From assembly GCF_014192285.1 (NCBI RefSeq), contig NZ_JACHXQ010000006.1, positions 1-64,000 of the forward strand: 64,000 nt of DNA, given 5' to 3'. This DNA comes from Halomonas fontilapidosi. GTDB lineage: Bacteria; Pseudomonadota; Gammaproteobacteria; Pseudomonadales; Halomonadaceae. Of the stretch, positions 7,361 to 18,386 are shown in pieces. The notes under the pieces were generated by a model. The model saw only the letters and a program-made list of their open reading frames with translations. It had not been told where the DNA came from and ran no database searches. The position numbers and the translations under genes were made by a program. Numbering within the stretch: the first letter of the stretch is position 1; each line of letters starts with the position of its first letter.

Positions 7361-8608
7361 TCAGGCCGTCTTGCTCTTCTTTTCCTCGTGCGCCTCTTCA
7401 CTGGGCTGGGGCAGGGACGGCAATGACTTATCGAGCAGTTCGACACTCTGCCGATAGAAGAGCTGGCTCTTCTGGTGCTCGCCGAGGTTGGCAAACAGCC
7501 GGGCCAGCTCGGCGCAGGCCACCCCGCTGGGCCGCTGGCGCTGGCTCGCCTCGAAGTACTCCTGGGCCTTGCCCCAGTAGGCATTACGCAGCGACAGGCG
7601 CCCCAGGGTCAGCAGCAGATCCGGGTCGTTGGGCCGCTCCTGCAGCCACTTCTCGGCCACCGCCAGCTGCCGGCGAGCATCCACGTCGAGCAGACCGTAG
7701 CGCAGTACCAGCCGGCTGTCCCAATGCTCCTTGAGCGAGTGGCGCAACAGTCGCTCGGCGATGCCCTCCTCGTTGCCCCGCACCAGCGCCTCGGCATAGA
7801 GCACGATCAGATCGGTATTGGTGCGCAGGTAGTCAGGCATGTCGGCCCAGAGGTTGCGGACCCGCTCGACATCACCGGGATGGCGTGCCTCCTGGCCGAT
7901 CAGCTCGCGGTAGGCGCGCTGCTCGAGCTGTTCGCGCTCCTCGCGCGAAATCAGCTGCTGGGCCCCCAGCCGGGGCATCAGGCGGCGCAAGCCATCCCAA
8001 TCACTGACGCTGAGGTAGGCCTGCTTGAGCTGCTTGAGCACCTGGGGGTGATTCGGCAGGTGACGGTCCAGGCGGGTAAGGGTCGCCAGTGCCTCCTCAT
8101 ACTGCTGACGGTCCAGCATCAGCTGAGCCTGCATCAGACCCACCGCGGTGTCAGCCCCCTCAGTGCTCAGGTGGGCGCGCTTGAGGAGGGTGTCGGCCTG
8201 CTCGTAGCGCCCCTGATAGTGGGCCGCCAGGGCCGCCGAGAGGTAGTTGACCAACGGCGTGCTGGAGTCGTCGGCGGCCTTGACCAGCGACTTCTCGGCC
8301 TTCTTCCAGCGCCCCTCGGCCAGTGCCACCAGGCCGCGAACGGTGCGCTTCATGGCGGTGCGATTGCGCGCACGGCTGTTCCACACCTTGAAGCGACTGA
8401 CCGGCCGCGTCAGGCGCATCAGCAGCCGCAGACCGAAGTGCAGCACGATGAAGACGGCCAGCAGCAGGACCAGGCCGAACCAGAAGGAGGTCTGGACGGA
8501 GGTGTCGCCCACCCGTACCAGCCAGTACCCCGGCACCGACATCATCAGCTGGCCGAACAGCGCCCCGAGCGCCAGGCCCAGGACAACGATCAGGATCAGC
8601 TTTCTCAT
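7361..8608 (-). CDS. hemY: HemY, TPR membrane protein of the heme operon
   Basis: A 415-residue inner-membrane protein with two N-terminal transmembrane helices (about 4-26 and 40-62) and a long soluble region of TPR-like helical repeats. This is the gammaproteobacterial HemY, unrelated to the Gram-positive protoporphyrinogen oxidase of the same name. Its role in heme synthesis is thought to be scaffolding or transfer of intermediates and is not fully settled. It is the last gene of hemC-hemD-hemX-hemY and overlaps hemX by four bases. The C terminus is short and charged (EEKKSK). Confidence 0.93.
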   Translation of the reverse strand: MRKLILIVVLGLALGALFGQLMMSVPGYWLVRVGDTSVQTSFWFGLVLLLAVFIVLHFGLRLLMRLTRPVSRFKVWNSRARNRTAMKRTVRGLVALAEGRWKKAEKSLVKAADDSSTPLVNYLSAALAAHYQGRYEQADTLLKRAHLSTEGADTAVGLMQAQLMLDRQQYEEALATLTRLDRHLPNHPQVLKQLKQAYLSVSDWDGLRRLMPRLGAQQLISREEREQLEQRAYRELIGQEARHPGDVERVRNLWADMPDYLRTNTDLIVLYAEALVRGNEEGIAERLLRHSLKEHWDSRLVLRYGLLDVDARRQLAVAEKWLQERPNDPDLLLTLGRLSLRNAYWGKAQEYFEASQRQRPSGVACAELARLFANLGEHQKSQLFYRQSVELLDKSLPSLPQPSEEAHEEKKSKTA

Positions 8609-10179
8609 GCGTCATCTCCCTGGCCGTCATTACGACTCTCGAAGCGCCGCTCGATGAAATTCGCCAGCGCCTGCTGGGAGCCGCTGATGTCGGGCAGTTC
8701 CGGACGGATGCTGCGCTGCTTGAGCTCCTCGAGGCGCGCGATCACCGACTGCACACCGCTGGCGCTGGTATCGTAATAGCCGCGGATCAGCGTCAGCGCC
8801 TTGTCGAGGCTGGCTTCATAGAGCTCCTGCTCTTCCTTGAGCAGCGCCAGCTGGGACTGTTCGAGTACCAGGCGCACGCTCTGGCGCAGATAGGACTCCT
8901 GCTCGGGCGAGATCAGTGCCTCCAGGGCCTGGTCGTGCTGGCGCACGGTGACCAGCTCCTTCAGCTCGTCGCCGAAGCGTGCCAGCTGCTCCTGCCAGCC
9001 GCCCGTGGGGGCCTCTTCGAGAACCGCCTCATCGGCGGAAAGCTCCTCGATATCCTGGGCCAGCGGTTGGCCGGCGAGCTGCTCCTGCTGGGCGTTGAGC
9101 GCCAGGTAGAGTCCGGTGCGGTCGACCTGGGGCACGGAATCCAGCGCGGCCAGCTCAGAGGCGATCTCGCGGCGCACCGGCATCAGGGCCGGATTGTCGG
9201 CCTCGCGCAGACGCTCATCGGCCGTGCGCAGCAGGGCAGCGGCGCCCTCGACATCACGCTCCAGCTGCAGGCGCTGGTTGGCCAGGCGCAGCAGATACGC
9301 GGCTTCGGCATGCAGCCAGTCGCGCTCGTCGGTGTCCTGCTCGCGAGACAGCTCATCCAGCACCTTGTCCAGCGTCTCATCGACGCTGCTGCGGTAGTTG
9401 GCGAACTCGCTGCGCAGGTCGGAAAGCGCAGCATCGAGGGCCGCGTCACGCTCGCTTTCAGCGCTCTCCAGCCGGCCCTCCAACTCGCCGAGCTCCGACT
9501 GGCTGACCACATCACCGGGCAGCGACGCAAGACGCTGCTGCTGGGCGTCAAGCTTCTGCCAGGCCTGCCAGCCAAACAGCACCACCCCGATGGCCAACAG
9601 GATCACCAGCACCAGGGCCAGGATGCCGGCCTTGCCACTCCCCTTACCGCCACCACCGGCAGGCTGGGACGTGCCAGAAGCTGCATCACCGCCTGCCGAG
9701 GCACGTGAAGAAGCGCCACCGGCGGCCTTGCTGGCCTTGGCCGACGTATCGGCACTGCCGGACTTGGCAGGTTTGTCGGTCTTATCGGCACTGCCCTTCG
9801 GATCAGCGGCGGGCTTGGCGCTGGAAGCCTGGCTTGCAGCCGATTTTTCCGGCGCGGGCTTTTCGGCCGCAGGCTTTTCCGCGGTGGGCTTGTCGCTGCC
9901 GGTTGCCGGCTTGTCGTCCGTTGCCGGACGGCTGGCGGACGTATCAGCCGTGCTGGAAGAGGTCTGCCCTGCGTCGGAGTCGCCGCCCGCAGCAGGCGTC
10001 TGCGTGGCGTCCGGCTTGGCCTGCGCCGCGCCGGCGGCCGGCTTGCCACCGGCCTTGTCGTAGCGACGCGATCGGCGCCTCCCAGAGGCGGCCGACTTGC
10101 CGGCCTCGCCCCCCGAGCTCGCCGATTGCGCGCCGGAGGGCGCCTGCTGTTCGTCCTGATCGTGTGGTTGCTTGCTCAT
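8605..10179 (-). CDS. hemX: HemX, membrane protein of the heme operon
   Basis: A 524-residue bitopic membrane protein. Residues 1 to about 183 are low complexity, rich in Ala, Ser, Lys, Pro and Asp, and predicted disordered in the cytoplasm. A single transmembrane helix follows (about 185-207), then a periplasmic alpha-helical region with heptad-like Glu/Leu patterns. HemX is often annotated as uroporphyrinogen-III C-methyltransferase, but no SAM-binding methyltransferase motifs are visible. It begins six bases after hemD and overlaps hemY. The N-terminal tail is longer than the E. coli one. Confidence 0.9.
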   Translation of the reverse strand: MSKQPHDQDEQQAPSGAQSASSGGEAGKSAASGRRRSRRYDKAGGKPAAGAAQAKPDATQTPAAGGDSDAGQTSSSTADTSASRPATDDKPATGSDKPTAEKPAAEKPAPEKSAASQASSAKPAADPKGSADKTDKPAKSGSADTSAKASKAAGGASSRASAGGDAASGTSQPAGGGGKGSGKAGILALVLVILLAIGVVLFGWQAWQKLDAQQQRLASLPGDVVSQSELGELEGRLESAESERDAALDAALSDLRSEFANYRSSVDETLDKVLDELSREQDTDERDWLHAEAAYLLRLANQRLQLERDVEGAAALLRTADERLREADNPALMPVRREIASELAALDSVPQVDRTGLYLALNAQQEQLAGQPLAQDIEELSADEAVLEEAPTGGWQEQLARFGDELKELVTVRQHDQALEALISPEQESYLRQSVRLVLEQSQLALLKEEQELYEASLDKALTLIRGYYDTSASGVQSVIARLEELKQRSIRPELPDISGSQQALANFIERRFESRNDGQGDDA

Positions 10180-10185
10180 CTGTCG

Positions 10186-10980
10186 CTAGCCCTTTTCGAG
10201 ATCATCATGATCGACATCGGCCTCCTCCTGGGCGCTGCTCCTGGCGACCGCGACCGCCAGGGCGGCAGGCGTGGCACCCGACGCCACGACGGGGAAACGA
10301 AACCCTAGCCTGCCGGCCAGTGTAGCCAACCGGGCGCTGGAAACGATTAGCGGTTGGTTCAAGGCGGCGTCTGTGCACCATCTTGCCAGATGTTCGAGAA
10401 TTTCTCCGCTACTGACCACCAGCGCTCGATAATCGCCGGCGTCGAGGCGCGCCTGCATGGCGGAATCAGGGGTGAGCAGGCGACGACGATAGACCGCCAG
10501 GCGCGTCACTCGCGCACCGCGTGCCGCCAGCGTCTCGGCAATCAAGGGGCGACCCCCTTCGCCGGCGACCAGCAGCACGCGCCGCTCTTCCAGGGTCTGC
10601 AGGGAGGCGAGCCGCAGCAGCGCCTCGCTGGTATCCTCGCCGGCCGACGGCGAGGGCACGTGAACCCGCACCCCCAGCCGCCGATGCAACAGCGCGGCGG
10701 TGGACGCACCTACGGCATAGTAGTCGATGCCTATCGGCCGCTGTGGCCAGTAGCGATCCAGCGCCTCAACCAGACACTCGGCCGCAAAGGGACTCACCAC
10801 CACTACCTTGTGGAAGTGATCGATATCCATCCAGGCGGACCGCGTCGCCGGCGCTTCCGGCAGCGGCTCGAGATGCATGACGTCCAGACGCATCACATCG
10901 AGGCCACGGGCCTCGATGGCAGCGGCAAGAGGGCCAGCCCGCTCGCCGGGTCGGGAAATCAGTACCGGAAGGTCCGCCAT
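10186..10980 (-). CDS. hemD: Uroporphyrinogen-III synthase
   Basis: A 264-residue cytoplasmic enzyme that cyclises hydroxymethylbilane to uroporphyrinogen III with inversion of ring D. The family is poorly conserved; the call rests on the opening ISRPGERAGPLAAAI, the central YAVGASTAALL, the strand-loop VLLVAGEGGRPLIAETLAARG, a size typical of the family, and position directly after hemC. Its ATG overlaps the hemC TGA by one base (TGATG), indicating translational coupling. Confidence 0.93.
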   Translation of the reverse strand: MADLPVLISRPGERAGPLAAAIEARGLDVMRLDVMHLEPLPEAPATRSAWMDIDHFHKVVVVSPFAAECLVEALDRYWPQRPIGIDYYAVGASTAALLHRRLGVRVHVPSPSAGEDTSEALLRLASLQTLEERRVLLVAGEGGRPLIAETLAARGARVTRLAVYRRRLLTPDSAMQARLDAGDYRALVVSSGEILEHLARWCTDAALNQPLIVSSARLATLAGRLGFRFPVVASGATPAALAVAVARSSAQEEADVDHDDLEKG

Positions 10981-11921
10981 CAGCCGGCGCCGTAAACCTC
11001 GGCGAGAATCTCGCCGGCGCCCTGCTCGAGCAGTTCCTCGGCGACGCGAATGCCCAGCGCTTCAGGCTCGTGCATCGAGCCACGCCCCTCGGCGCGCAGC
11101 ACCTGGGTGCCGTCCGGATTGCCTACCAGGGCACGCAGCCAGAGGGTCTGGCCGTCATCCTCGAACACCGCGTGGCCGCCGATGGGCACCTGGCAGCCGC
11201 CCTCCAGCCGGGTGTTCATGGCGCGCTCGGCACGCACCCGAGTGGCGGTCGTGGCATCGTCCAGCGGGGTAAGCAGCGCGAGCAGCTCGGGGTCGTGGAG
11301 GCGACACTCAATGCCCAGCGCGCCCTGGCCACAGGCCGGCAGGCAGACCTCGGGAGGCAACTCCATGGTGATGCGGTCGTCGAGTCCCAGTCGCCGCAAG
11401 CCGGAAGTGGCCAGCAAGATGGCATCGAACTCGCCGTCGTCGAGCTTGCCCAGGCGGGTCTGGACGTTGCCGCGCAGGCTCAGCACCTCGAGGTCGGGGC
11501 GCGCCTCGCGCATCTGCAGACCACGCCGCAGGCTCGAGGTGCCGATACGTGCGCCTTCGGGCAGCTCGTCCAGGGACGCATAGTGGTTGGAGATGAAGGC
11601 GTCGGTGGGCTCGGCGCCCTCGAGGATCACCGAGAGCCCCAGGCTCTCGGGGAAGTGCATGGGCACGTCCTTCATGGAATGCACGGCGATGTCGGCGCGG
11701 CCGTCGAGCATCGCCTCCTCGAGCTCCTTGACGAACAGCCCCTTGCCGCCGACCTTGGCCAGCGGCGTATCGAGGATCTTGTCGCCGCGAGTGGACATGG
11801 CCACCAGTTCCACTTTCAGGCCGGGATGAGCGGCCATCAGTCGGTCGCGGACATGCTCGGCCTGCCACATGGCCAGTTGACTCTTGCGGGTGGCGATACG
11901 CAGGGTATTGATGGCTTGCAC
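10980..11921 (-). CDS. hemC: Hydroxymethylbilane synthase (porphobilinogen deaminase)
   Basis: A 313-residue cytoplasmic enzyme that polymerises four porphobilinogens to hydroxymethylbilane. The dipyrromethane cofactor cysteine is in EGGCQVPIG (about residue 240). Also visible are RKSQLAMWQ at the N terminus, [14 protein letters not shown] with the catalytic-loop Asp and the arginine-rich IGTSSLRR. The start is GTG at 11921, supported by a GGGAGA ribosome site just upstream and by the normal N terminus that results. It is the first gene of the hem operon, transcribed divergently from argH. Confidence 0.96.
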   Translation of the reverse strand: MQAINTLRIATRKSQLAMWQAEHVRDRLMAAHPGLKVELVAMSTRGDKILDTPLAKVGGKGLFVKELEEAMLDGRADIAVHSMKDVPMHFPESLGLSVILEGAEPTDAFISNHYASLDELPEGARIGTSSLRRGLQMREARPDLEVLSLRGNVQTRLGKLDDGEFDAILLATSGLRRLGLDDRITMELPPEVCLPACGQGALGIECRLHDPELLALLTPLDDATTATRVRAERAMNTRLEGGCQVPIGGHAVFEDDGQTLWLRALVGNPDGTQVLRAEGRGSMHEPEALGIRVAEELLEQGAGEILAEVYGAG

Positions 11922-11976
11922 GTGGTTCTCCCGTACCGGGTTGCCTGCCGTTGGCGCGCATGCTGCCGGCGCCCGG

Positions 11977-11999
11977 TGATGATATGAATAACGTCATCA
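11977..11999. promoter_or_regulatory. Inverted repeat in hemC/argH divergent region
   Basis: TGATGA (11977-11982) and TCATCA (11994-11999) form a 6-bp inverted repeat with an 11-base AT-rich centre, about 55 bases upstream of hemC. It could be an operator or part of the hem promoter. Short arms make chance occurrence possible. Confidence 0.25.
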
Positions 12000-12080
12000 T
12001 AAAGCACCGCGCGGAGCAGGAAAAATCGCGTTATCCCACGGCGACCTTCCACTGCCGCCCCTCGCCAGCTTCGCGGACTC

Positions 12081-12089
12081 TGGTACACT
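12081..12089 (+). promoter_or_regulatory. Extended -10 promoter for argH cluster
   Basis: TGGTACACT matches the extended -10 pattern TGnTAtaaT at most positions. No clear -35 lies upstream, as is common for extended -10 promoters. The predicted start is near 12096. The leader to argH contains a 7-bp GC hairpin (12128-12145) without a T run. Confidence 0.35.
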
Positions 12090-12181
12090 TTCCGCCATGT
12101 CACGGCGGCGCCGCCCCGCAGGCGCTGCGGCCGGTCTACCGGCCGTCACCCACGCAATCATCTAGCAGGATGCCCAGTCCG

Positions 12182-13599
<1,418 letters not shown>

Positions 13600-13600
<1 letters not shown>

Positions 13601-13764
13601 TGCCTCGCCTCGCCCCCTTGACCATGGCACTGGTCGTGGCGTTGGCCCTAGCCGGCTGCGGCCAGAAAGGGCCGCTCTACCTGCCCGGCGATGAGGCGGC
13701 CGCCGAACGCTACGACCCTGCCGGCCAGCAGGATGACGACACCGCCCGAGACGACGAGAGCTAG
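13600..13764 (+). CDS. lptM: Small lipoprotein LptM (YifL family)
   Basis: A 54-residue lipoprotein. The signal sequence ends in the lipobox LAGC, with Cys22 the lipidated residue, immediately followed by the family motif GQKGPLYLP. LptM is known in E. coli to assist oxidative maturation of the LptD LPS translocon in the outer membrane. The C terminus is very acidic. It starts in the one-base TGATG overlap with argH and is followed two bases later by lysA, the same neighbourhood seen in many gammaproteobacteria. Confidence 0.88.
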
Positions 13765-13766
13765 GC

Positions 13767-15047
13767 ATGGACCATTTCGAATACCGCGACGGCGTCCTCT
13801 ATGGCGAGGACGTGCCGCTCACCCGTATCGCCGATGAGGTCGGCACCCCCTGCTACGTCTACTCGCGGGCTACGCTGGCACGCCACTTCCGCGCGTATAC
13901 CGAGGCGCTGGGTAGCCATCCGCACCTGATCTGCTATGCGGTGAAGGCCAACAGCAACCTGGCGGTGCTGGGACTGCTGGCGAGGCTCGGCGCCGGCTTC
14001 GACATCGTATCAATGGGCGAACTGGAGCGGGTGCTGGCCGCCGGCGGCGACCCGGCCAAGGTGGTGTTCTCCGGGGTGGCCAAGCAGGAAGCCGAGATGG
14101 CCCGGGCGCTGGAGGTGGGCATCAAGTGCTTCAACGTCGAGTCGCGCCCGGAGCTGGAGCGCCTCGATGCCGTGGCCGGCCGGCTCGGCAAGGTGGCCCC
14201 GGTGTCGCTGCGGGTTAACCCGGACGTGGACGCGGGTACCCACCCCTATATTTCCACCGGGCTAAAGGACAACAAGTTCGGCATCCCGGTGGACGAGGCG
14301 CTGGCCGTCTACGAGTTCGCCGCCACGCTGCCCCACGTGGACATTACCGGGCTGGACTGCCATATCGGTTCCCAGCTCACCGAGCTCTCGCCCTTCCTCG
14401 ACGCCCTGGAGCGGCTGCTGCTGTTGCTCGAGCGCCTGCGCGAGCGCGGCATCGAGGTGGAACACCTGGACCTGGGCGGCGGTCTCGGCGTGCCCTACCA
14501 GGACGAGCGGCCACCGGCACCCTTCGACTACGCCACTGCGCTGCTCGAGCGTCTATCGAAGTGGCCGGGCAGCGAGCACCTGACGCTGCTCTTCGAGCCG
14601 GGCCGCTCCATCGCCGCCAATGCCGGGGTGCTGCTGACGCGCGTCGAGTTTCTCAAGCCCGGTGAGACGAAGAACTTCGCGATCGTCGACGCGGCCATGA
14701 ACGACCTGATCCGCCCCGCGCTCTACCAGGCCTGGCAGGCGATCCTCCCGGTCGATACGCGTCGCCCGCGGACGAGCATCGTCTACGACGTGGTGGGCCC
14801 GGTCTGCGAGACCGGCGATTTCCTCGGCAAGGATCGCGCACTGGCCATCGACGCCGGCGACCTGCTGGCGGTACGTTCCGCCGGCGCCTACGGCTTTGCG
14901 ATGGCCTCGAACTACAACAGCCGCCCACGCCCCGCCGAGGTGATGGTCGACGGCGAATCCGTCCACCTGGTGCGCCGCCGCGAACGCCTGGAAGAGCTCT
15001 GGGCCGGCGAATCGCTGCTGCCCGACGACCGGGGGGAAGCACGCTGA
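13767..15047 (+). CDS. lysA: Diaminopimelate decarboxylase
   Basis: A 426-residue PLP enzyme of the alanine-racemase fold that decarboxylates meso-diaminopimelate to lysine. The PLP lysine is in YAVKAN (about residue 59). [18 protein letters not shown] and [11 protein letters not shown] bind the cofactor phosphate, and [11 protein letters not shown] holds the cysteine and glutamate that contact substrate across the dimer. Length is normal. It overlaps dapF by one base, so the two enzymes that handle meso-DAP are coupled. Confidence 0.96.
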   Translation: MDHFEYRDGVLYGEDVPLTRIADEVGTPCYVYSRATLARHFRAYTEALGSHPHLICYAVKANSNLAVLGLLARLGAGFDIVSMGELERVLAAGGDPAKVVFSGVAKQEAEMARALEVGIKCFNVESRPELERLDAVAGRLGKVAPVSLRVNPDVDAGTHPYISTGLKDNKFGIPVDEALAVYEFAATLPHVDITGLDCHIGSQLTELSPFLDALERLLLLLERLRERGIEVEHLDLGGGLGVPYQDERPPAPFDYATALLERLSKWPGSEHLTLLFEPGRSIAANAGVLLTRVEFLKPGETKNFAIVDAAMNDLIRPALYQAWQAILPVDTRRPRTSIVYDVVGPVCETGDFLGKDRALAIDAGDLLAVRSAGAYGFAMASNYNSRPRPAEVMVDGESVHLVRRRERLEELWAGESLLPDDRGEAR

Positions 15048-15880
15048 TGCTGCTGCACTTCACCAAGATGCAGGGGCTGGGCAACGACTTCATGGTGGTC
15101 GACCTGGTCACCCAGCGGGCACGCCTGGGCGACGACCAGATCCGCCAGCTGGCCGACCGGCGCTTCGGCATCGGCTTCGACCAGCTGCTGGTCGTCGAGC
15201 CGCCGCGGGACCCGGAGATGGACTTTCGCTACCGGATCTACAACGCCGACGGCAGCGAGGTGGAGAACTGCGGCAACGGTGCCCGCTGCTTCGCCCGCTT
15301 CGTGCGCGACCAGCGCCTGACCCACAAGCACGAGATTCATGTCGAGACCGCCGGCGGGCCCTTGACCCTGGTGGTCGAGGATGACGGCCGGGTTCGCGTC
15401 GACATGGGAATGCCACGCTTCGCCCCCGAGGCGCTGCCCTTCGACGCCGCCGAGGATCGCCCGCTGCACCCGCTGGACGTCAACGGCGAGCGCCTCGAGG
15501 CGGGCGTGGTCTCGATGGGCAATCCCCATGCGGTGCTGCAGGTCGACGATGTCTACACGGCACCCGTCGAGCGACTGGGGCCAGCCATCGAGGCGCATCC
15601 GCGTTTCCCGCGGCGCGTCAACGTGGGCTTCATGCAGGTGATATCTGCCCATGAGATACGCTTGAGGGTGTACGAGCGTGGCAGCGGCGAGACCCTGGCC
15701 TGCGGCACCGGCGCCTGCGCCGCAGTGGCCTGCGGGATTCGCCAGGGGCTGCTGGAGAGTCCGGTCAACGTGCACCTGCGCGGCGGCGATCTGCGCATCG
15801 AGTGGGCCGGCGGCGACGCGCCGCTGATCATGAGCGGTCCCGCGGAGCGCGTCTTCGACGGCCGCGTCGTCCTCAACTGA
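15047..15880 (+). CDS. dapF: Diaminopimelate epimerase
   Basis: A 277-residue cofactor-independent epimerase that converts LL- to meso-diaminopimelate for lysine and peptidoglycan. The two catalytic cysteines are visible: ENCGNGARC (Cys near 74) and ACGTGACAA (Cys near 218). The N-terminal [12 protein letters not shown] is standard. The gene starts within the lysA stop (TGATG) and is followed 27 bases later by the DUF484 gene. Confidence 0.97.
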   Translation: MLLHFTKMQGLGNDFMVVDLVTQRARLGDDQIRQLADRRFGIGFDQLLVVEPPRDPEMDFRYRIYNADGSEVENCGNGARCFARFVRDQRLTHKHEIHVETAGGPLTLVVEDDGRVRVDMGMPRFAPEALPFDAAEDRPLHPLDVNGERLEAGVVSMGNPHAVLQVDDVYTAPVERLGPAIEAHPRFPRRVNVGFMQVISAHEIRLRVYERGSGETLACGTGACAAVACGIRQGLLESPVNVHLRGGDLRIEWAGGDAPLIMSGPAERVFDGRVVLN

Positions 15881-15907
15881 GTTATACCCCCCAGAGGAGA
15901 AGCTCCC

Positions 15908-16624
15908 ATGACCCGAGCCGCCCCCGACCCGCGCAAGACCCTCGACCCCGATCGGGTGGCCCAGTGGCTGGCCTGTCATCCGGACTTCTTCGTCGGCCGC
16001 GAGGGCCTTTTGCAGCAGCTCAAGGTCCCGCATCCCGAGGCTCGAGGCACCACCTCGCTGCTCGAGCGGCTGGTCCTTGACCTGCGTTCCCGCGCCGAGC
16101 AGGCCGAATGGCGCCTCGAGCAGTTACTGGAGTCGGCCCGTCACAACGAGGGCCAATACCGCCGCACCCGCGAGCTGGTGCTGGCGCTGCTCGAGGCGGA
16201 GGACAATGACGCCCTGGGCCAGGCGCTGGCGACTCAACTGGCCGAACGTTTTCACACCCCGGCGGTAGCGCTGTGGTGTCCGGCCAGCCTCACCGATGAC
16301 GAACCGCGTCCGCCCCAGGCCCCGCGACAGGTCCTCGACGACCATTCCGGGAAACGCCTGTCCGCCCTGCTAGATGGCCGTGCCAGCCGCTGCACGCGAC
16401 TGACCCCGACCGACTGGAAGCGCCTGTTGCCTCATGTGCCGGCACCCGACAAGGCCGGCTCCTGTGCCCTCTCGCGGCTGACCCTGGGTGAGCCGCTGGG
16501 CTACCTGGTGCTGGCGAGCCCCGACCCAGACCACTTCCGCGCCAGCATGGATACCCTATTCACCGAGTACGTGGGCGACGTGGTGGCGCGGCTGCTGGTG
16601 CGCATGGCCCCGAGCGCGCCATGA
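15908..16624 (+). CDS. DUF484 family protein (YigA-like)
   Basis: A 238-residue soluble protein of the DUF484 family, a GAF-like fold of unknown function. Family signs are the N-terminal VAQWLACHPDFFVGREGLLQQL, a predicted coiled coil at about 55-100, and a C-terminal domain ending in FTEYVGDVVARLLVRM. It has an AGGAGA ribosome site and overlaps xerC by four bases. The order dapF-DUF484-xerC-HAD phosphatase is strongly conserved in gammaproteobacteria, but the reason is unknown. Confidence 0.85.
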   Translation: MTRAAPDPRKTLDPDRVAQWLACHPDFFVGREGLLQQLKVPHPEARGTTSLLERLVLDLRSRAEQAEWRLEQLLESARHNEGQYRRTRELVLALLEAEDNDALGQALATQLAERFHTPAVALWCPASLTDDEPRPPQAPRQVLDDHSGKRLSALLDGRASRCTRLTPTDWKRLLPHVPAPDKAGSCALSRLTLGEPLGYLVLASPDPDHFRASMDTLFTEYVGDVVARLLVRMAPSAP

Positions 16625-17538
16625 GCGGTTGTGTCCTGGGCCACGACATCGACACTTTCCTGGCCGGGCTGGCCCGCACCGCCCGTCCGGCCACGGTGGA
16701 TGCCTACCGGCGAGACCTGGCGGCCCTGGCGGCATTCCTCGAGGCCGAGGCCATCGACGACTGGTCGCGGCTGGATGCCGCCCTGCTGCGCCGCTTCCTG
16801 GCCAGCGAGCGCCTCCGCGGGCAGGCCCCGCGCAGCCTAGCTCGACGCCGGGCCGCCATCTCGCGCTTCGCCCGGCACCTGGTGACGGCTGGACGGCTCC
16901 AGCACAACCCGGTGCCGCTGGTACCGGCCCCTCGCCAGCCCCGACATCTGCCCCATCCGCTGGACGTTGACCAGCTGGCGCGGTTTCTCGATACGCCCCA
17001 CGACGGCTCGCCCCTGGCACGGCGCGACCAGGCGATGCTGGAGCTCTTCTACTCGAGCGGCCTGCGCCTGGCCGAACTGGCGGCGCTGGACCTCGGCGAC
17101 CTCCAGCCACAGCGGGTGCGGGTACTGGGCAAGGGCGGCAAGCCGCGCCAGGTGCCGGTGGGCCGTCGGGCACGCCAGGCGCTGGACGCCTGGCGCACGG
17201 TACGCGGCCAGCTGGCGGACAGCGATACGCCGGCACTGTTCGTCGGGGTGCGCGGTGGCCGGCTGGGCCATCGCGCCATTCAGAAGCGGCTGGCCGAACT
17301 GGCCAGGACCCGGGGCCTGGCCGAGCACCTCCATCCACACCGACTGCGCCACTCCTTCGCCAGCCACCTGCTGGAGTCGAGCCAGGACCTGCGGGCCGTG
17401 CAGGAGCTGCTGGGCCATGCGGACCTGGCCACCACCCAAGTCTACACCCGGCTCGACTGGCAGCATCTGGCGGCGAGCTACGACGCGGCGCATCCGCGTG
17501 CGCGGCGCCGCGCCGACGATGCCGGAGAGCCGTCATGA
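16621..17538 (+). CDS. xerC: Tyrosine recombinase XerC
   Basis: A 305-residue site-specific recombinase that, with XerD, resolves chromosome dimers at dif. The N-terminal SAM-like DNA-binding domain covers about 1-95. Catalytic residues are visible: Arg in SSGLRLAEL (about 148), Lys in GKGGKPRQ (about 171), HRLRHSF (about 240-246), His in LGHADL and the nucleophile Tyr in TTQVYTRL (about 275). Length and position after dapF and DUF484 mark it as the housekeeping XerC and not an integron or phage integrase. It overlaps both neighbours by four bases. Confidence 0.94.
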   Translation: MSGCVLGHDIDTFLAGLARTARPATVDAYRRDLAALAAFLEAEAIDDWSRLDAALLRRFLASERLRGQAPRSLARRRAAISRFARHLVTAGRLQHNPVPLVPAPRQPRHLPHPLDVDQLARFLDTPHDGSPLARRDQAMLELFYSSGLRLAELAALDLGDLQPQRVRVLGKGGKPRQVPVGRRARQALDAWRTVRGQLADSDTPALFVGVRGGRLGHRAIQKRLAELARTRGLAEHLHPHRLRHSFASHLLESSQDLRAVQELLGHADLATTQVYTRLDWQHLAASYDAAHPRARRRADDAGEPS

Positions 17539-18278
17539 CCCTGCAGGCGATCACCTTCGACCTCGACGACACCCTGTGGGACAACCGCGGCGTGATGGCG
17601 CGCACCGAGACCGGCCACTACGCCTGGCTCGACGAGAGCCTGTCTGCCTGGCTGGCCGACCGCGGCGAAACCCATCTCGGCCGCTTCACCGAGCGCTTGC
17701 CGCTGGATGCCTACCAGACCGCTCGCCGCGAGCTCGCCGAGCGATACCCGCTGCGTCGGGGGGATTTCAGCTGGCTGCGCGAACGCGCGCTCGTCGAGCT
17801 GCTGGAGGCCTTCGGGCTGCCGCGCAGTGCTGCCTGGCTGTGGGCCGCGGCGACCATGGCGCGCTTTCACGAACTGCGTCTGCAGGTCACGCCGCATCCC
17901 GAAGTCGAGCCACTGCTCGCCAAGCTCGGCGACCGCTACCGACTGGGCGCCATCACCAACGGCAACCTGGCGCTGCATCGCCTGGCGCTGCACCGCCACT
18001 TCCGCGTGGTCATTGCCGCCGGTGAGATCCAGGCGCCCAAGCCCGACGCCCGCCCCTTTCTCGCCGCCCTGGCCAGGCTGGCCACCCCGCCCTCCCGGGC
18101 GCTGCATGTAGGTGACTCCTGGAAGGAGGACGTACTGCCGGCACAGCGCCTGGGGATGCAGGTGGCCTGGATCGCCGCCGACACCCCCCATGCCGGCGAG
18201 CTCCCCGCGGGGGTGTACCGCCTGCGCCACGTGCGGGAGCTGCCGGCGTTGATTGCCAAACTGGAAGAGCAGCAGTGA
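17535..18278 (+). CDS. yigB: HAD-superfamily phosphatase (YigB-like)
   Basis: A 247-residue HAD hydrolase. Motif I is FDLDDTLWDN with nucleophile Asp9 and acid Asp11; motif II is the Thr in GAITNGN; motif III Lys is in IQAPKPDARPF; motif IV is HVGDSWKEDV. The cap domain fits the HAD-IA subgroup. In E. coli the equivalent gene downstream of xerC encodes YigB, which can dephosphorylate the riboflavin precursor ARPP and FMN. That activity is inferred from synteny. It ends the argH-to-yigB block. Confidence 0.87.
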   Translation: MTLQAITFDLDDTLWDNRGVMARTETGHYAWLDESLSAWLADRGETHLGRFTERLPLDAYQTARRELAERYPLRRGDFSWLRERALVELLEAFGLPRSAAWLWAAATMARFHELRLQVTPHPEVEPLLAKLGDRYRLGAITNGNLALHRLALHRHFRVVIAAGEIQAPKPDARPFLAALARLATPPSRALHVGDSWKEDVLPAQRLGMQVAWIAADTPHAGELPAGVYRLRHVRELPALIAKLEEQQ

Positions 18279-18301
18279 GACGGGCGAGCAGGGCCGCCGG
18301 A

Positions 18302-18336
18302 GGTCGGCAGCGTCCGAGGTGATGTTCACAGCGCCT
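18302..18336 (-). repeat. Possible degenerate copy of an intergenic element
   Basis: Read on the minus strand this stretch contains GCGCTGTGAACATCACC and ACGCTGCCGA. It resembles the left half of the structured element at 54824-54908 (CGCTGTGACCCC and GCGCTACCGA) with the same order and spacing. It lacks the ATGCCAT/ATGGCAT hairpin. It lies between two convergent genes. Confidence 0.3.
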
Positions 18337-18386
18337 TCAGGCCGGTCCCGCTAAAGGCGTTTCCGCGGGTTAGCTCCGATTGACCC

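Noticed and set aside
10186..10325. Possible methyltransferase fusion in hemD-hemX
   Set aside because: Separate start and stop codons are clear and neither protein shows SAM-binding methyltransferase motifs.
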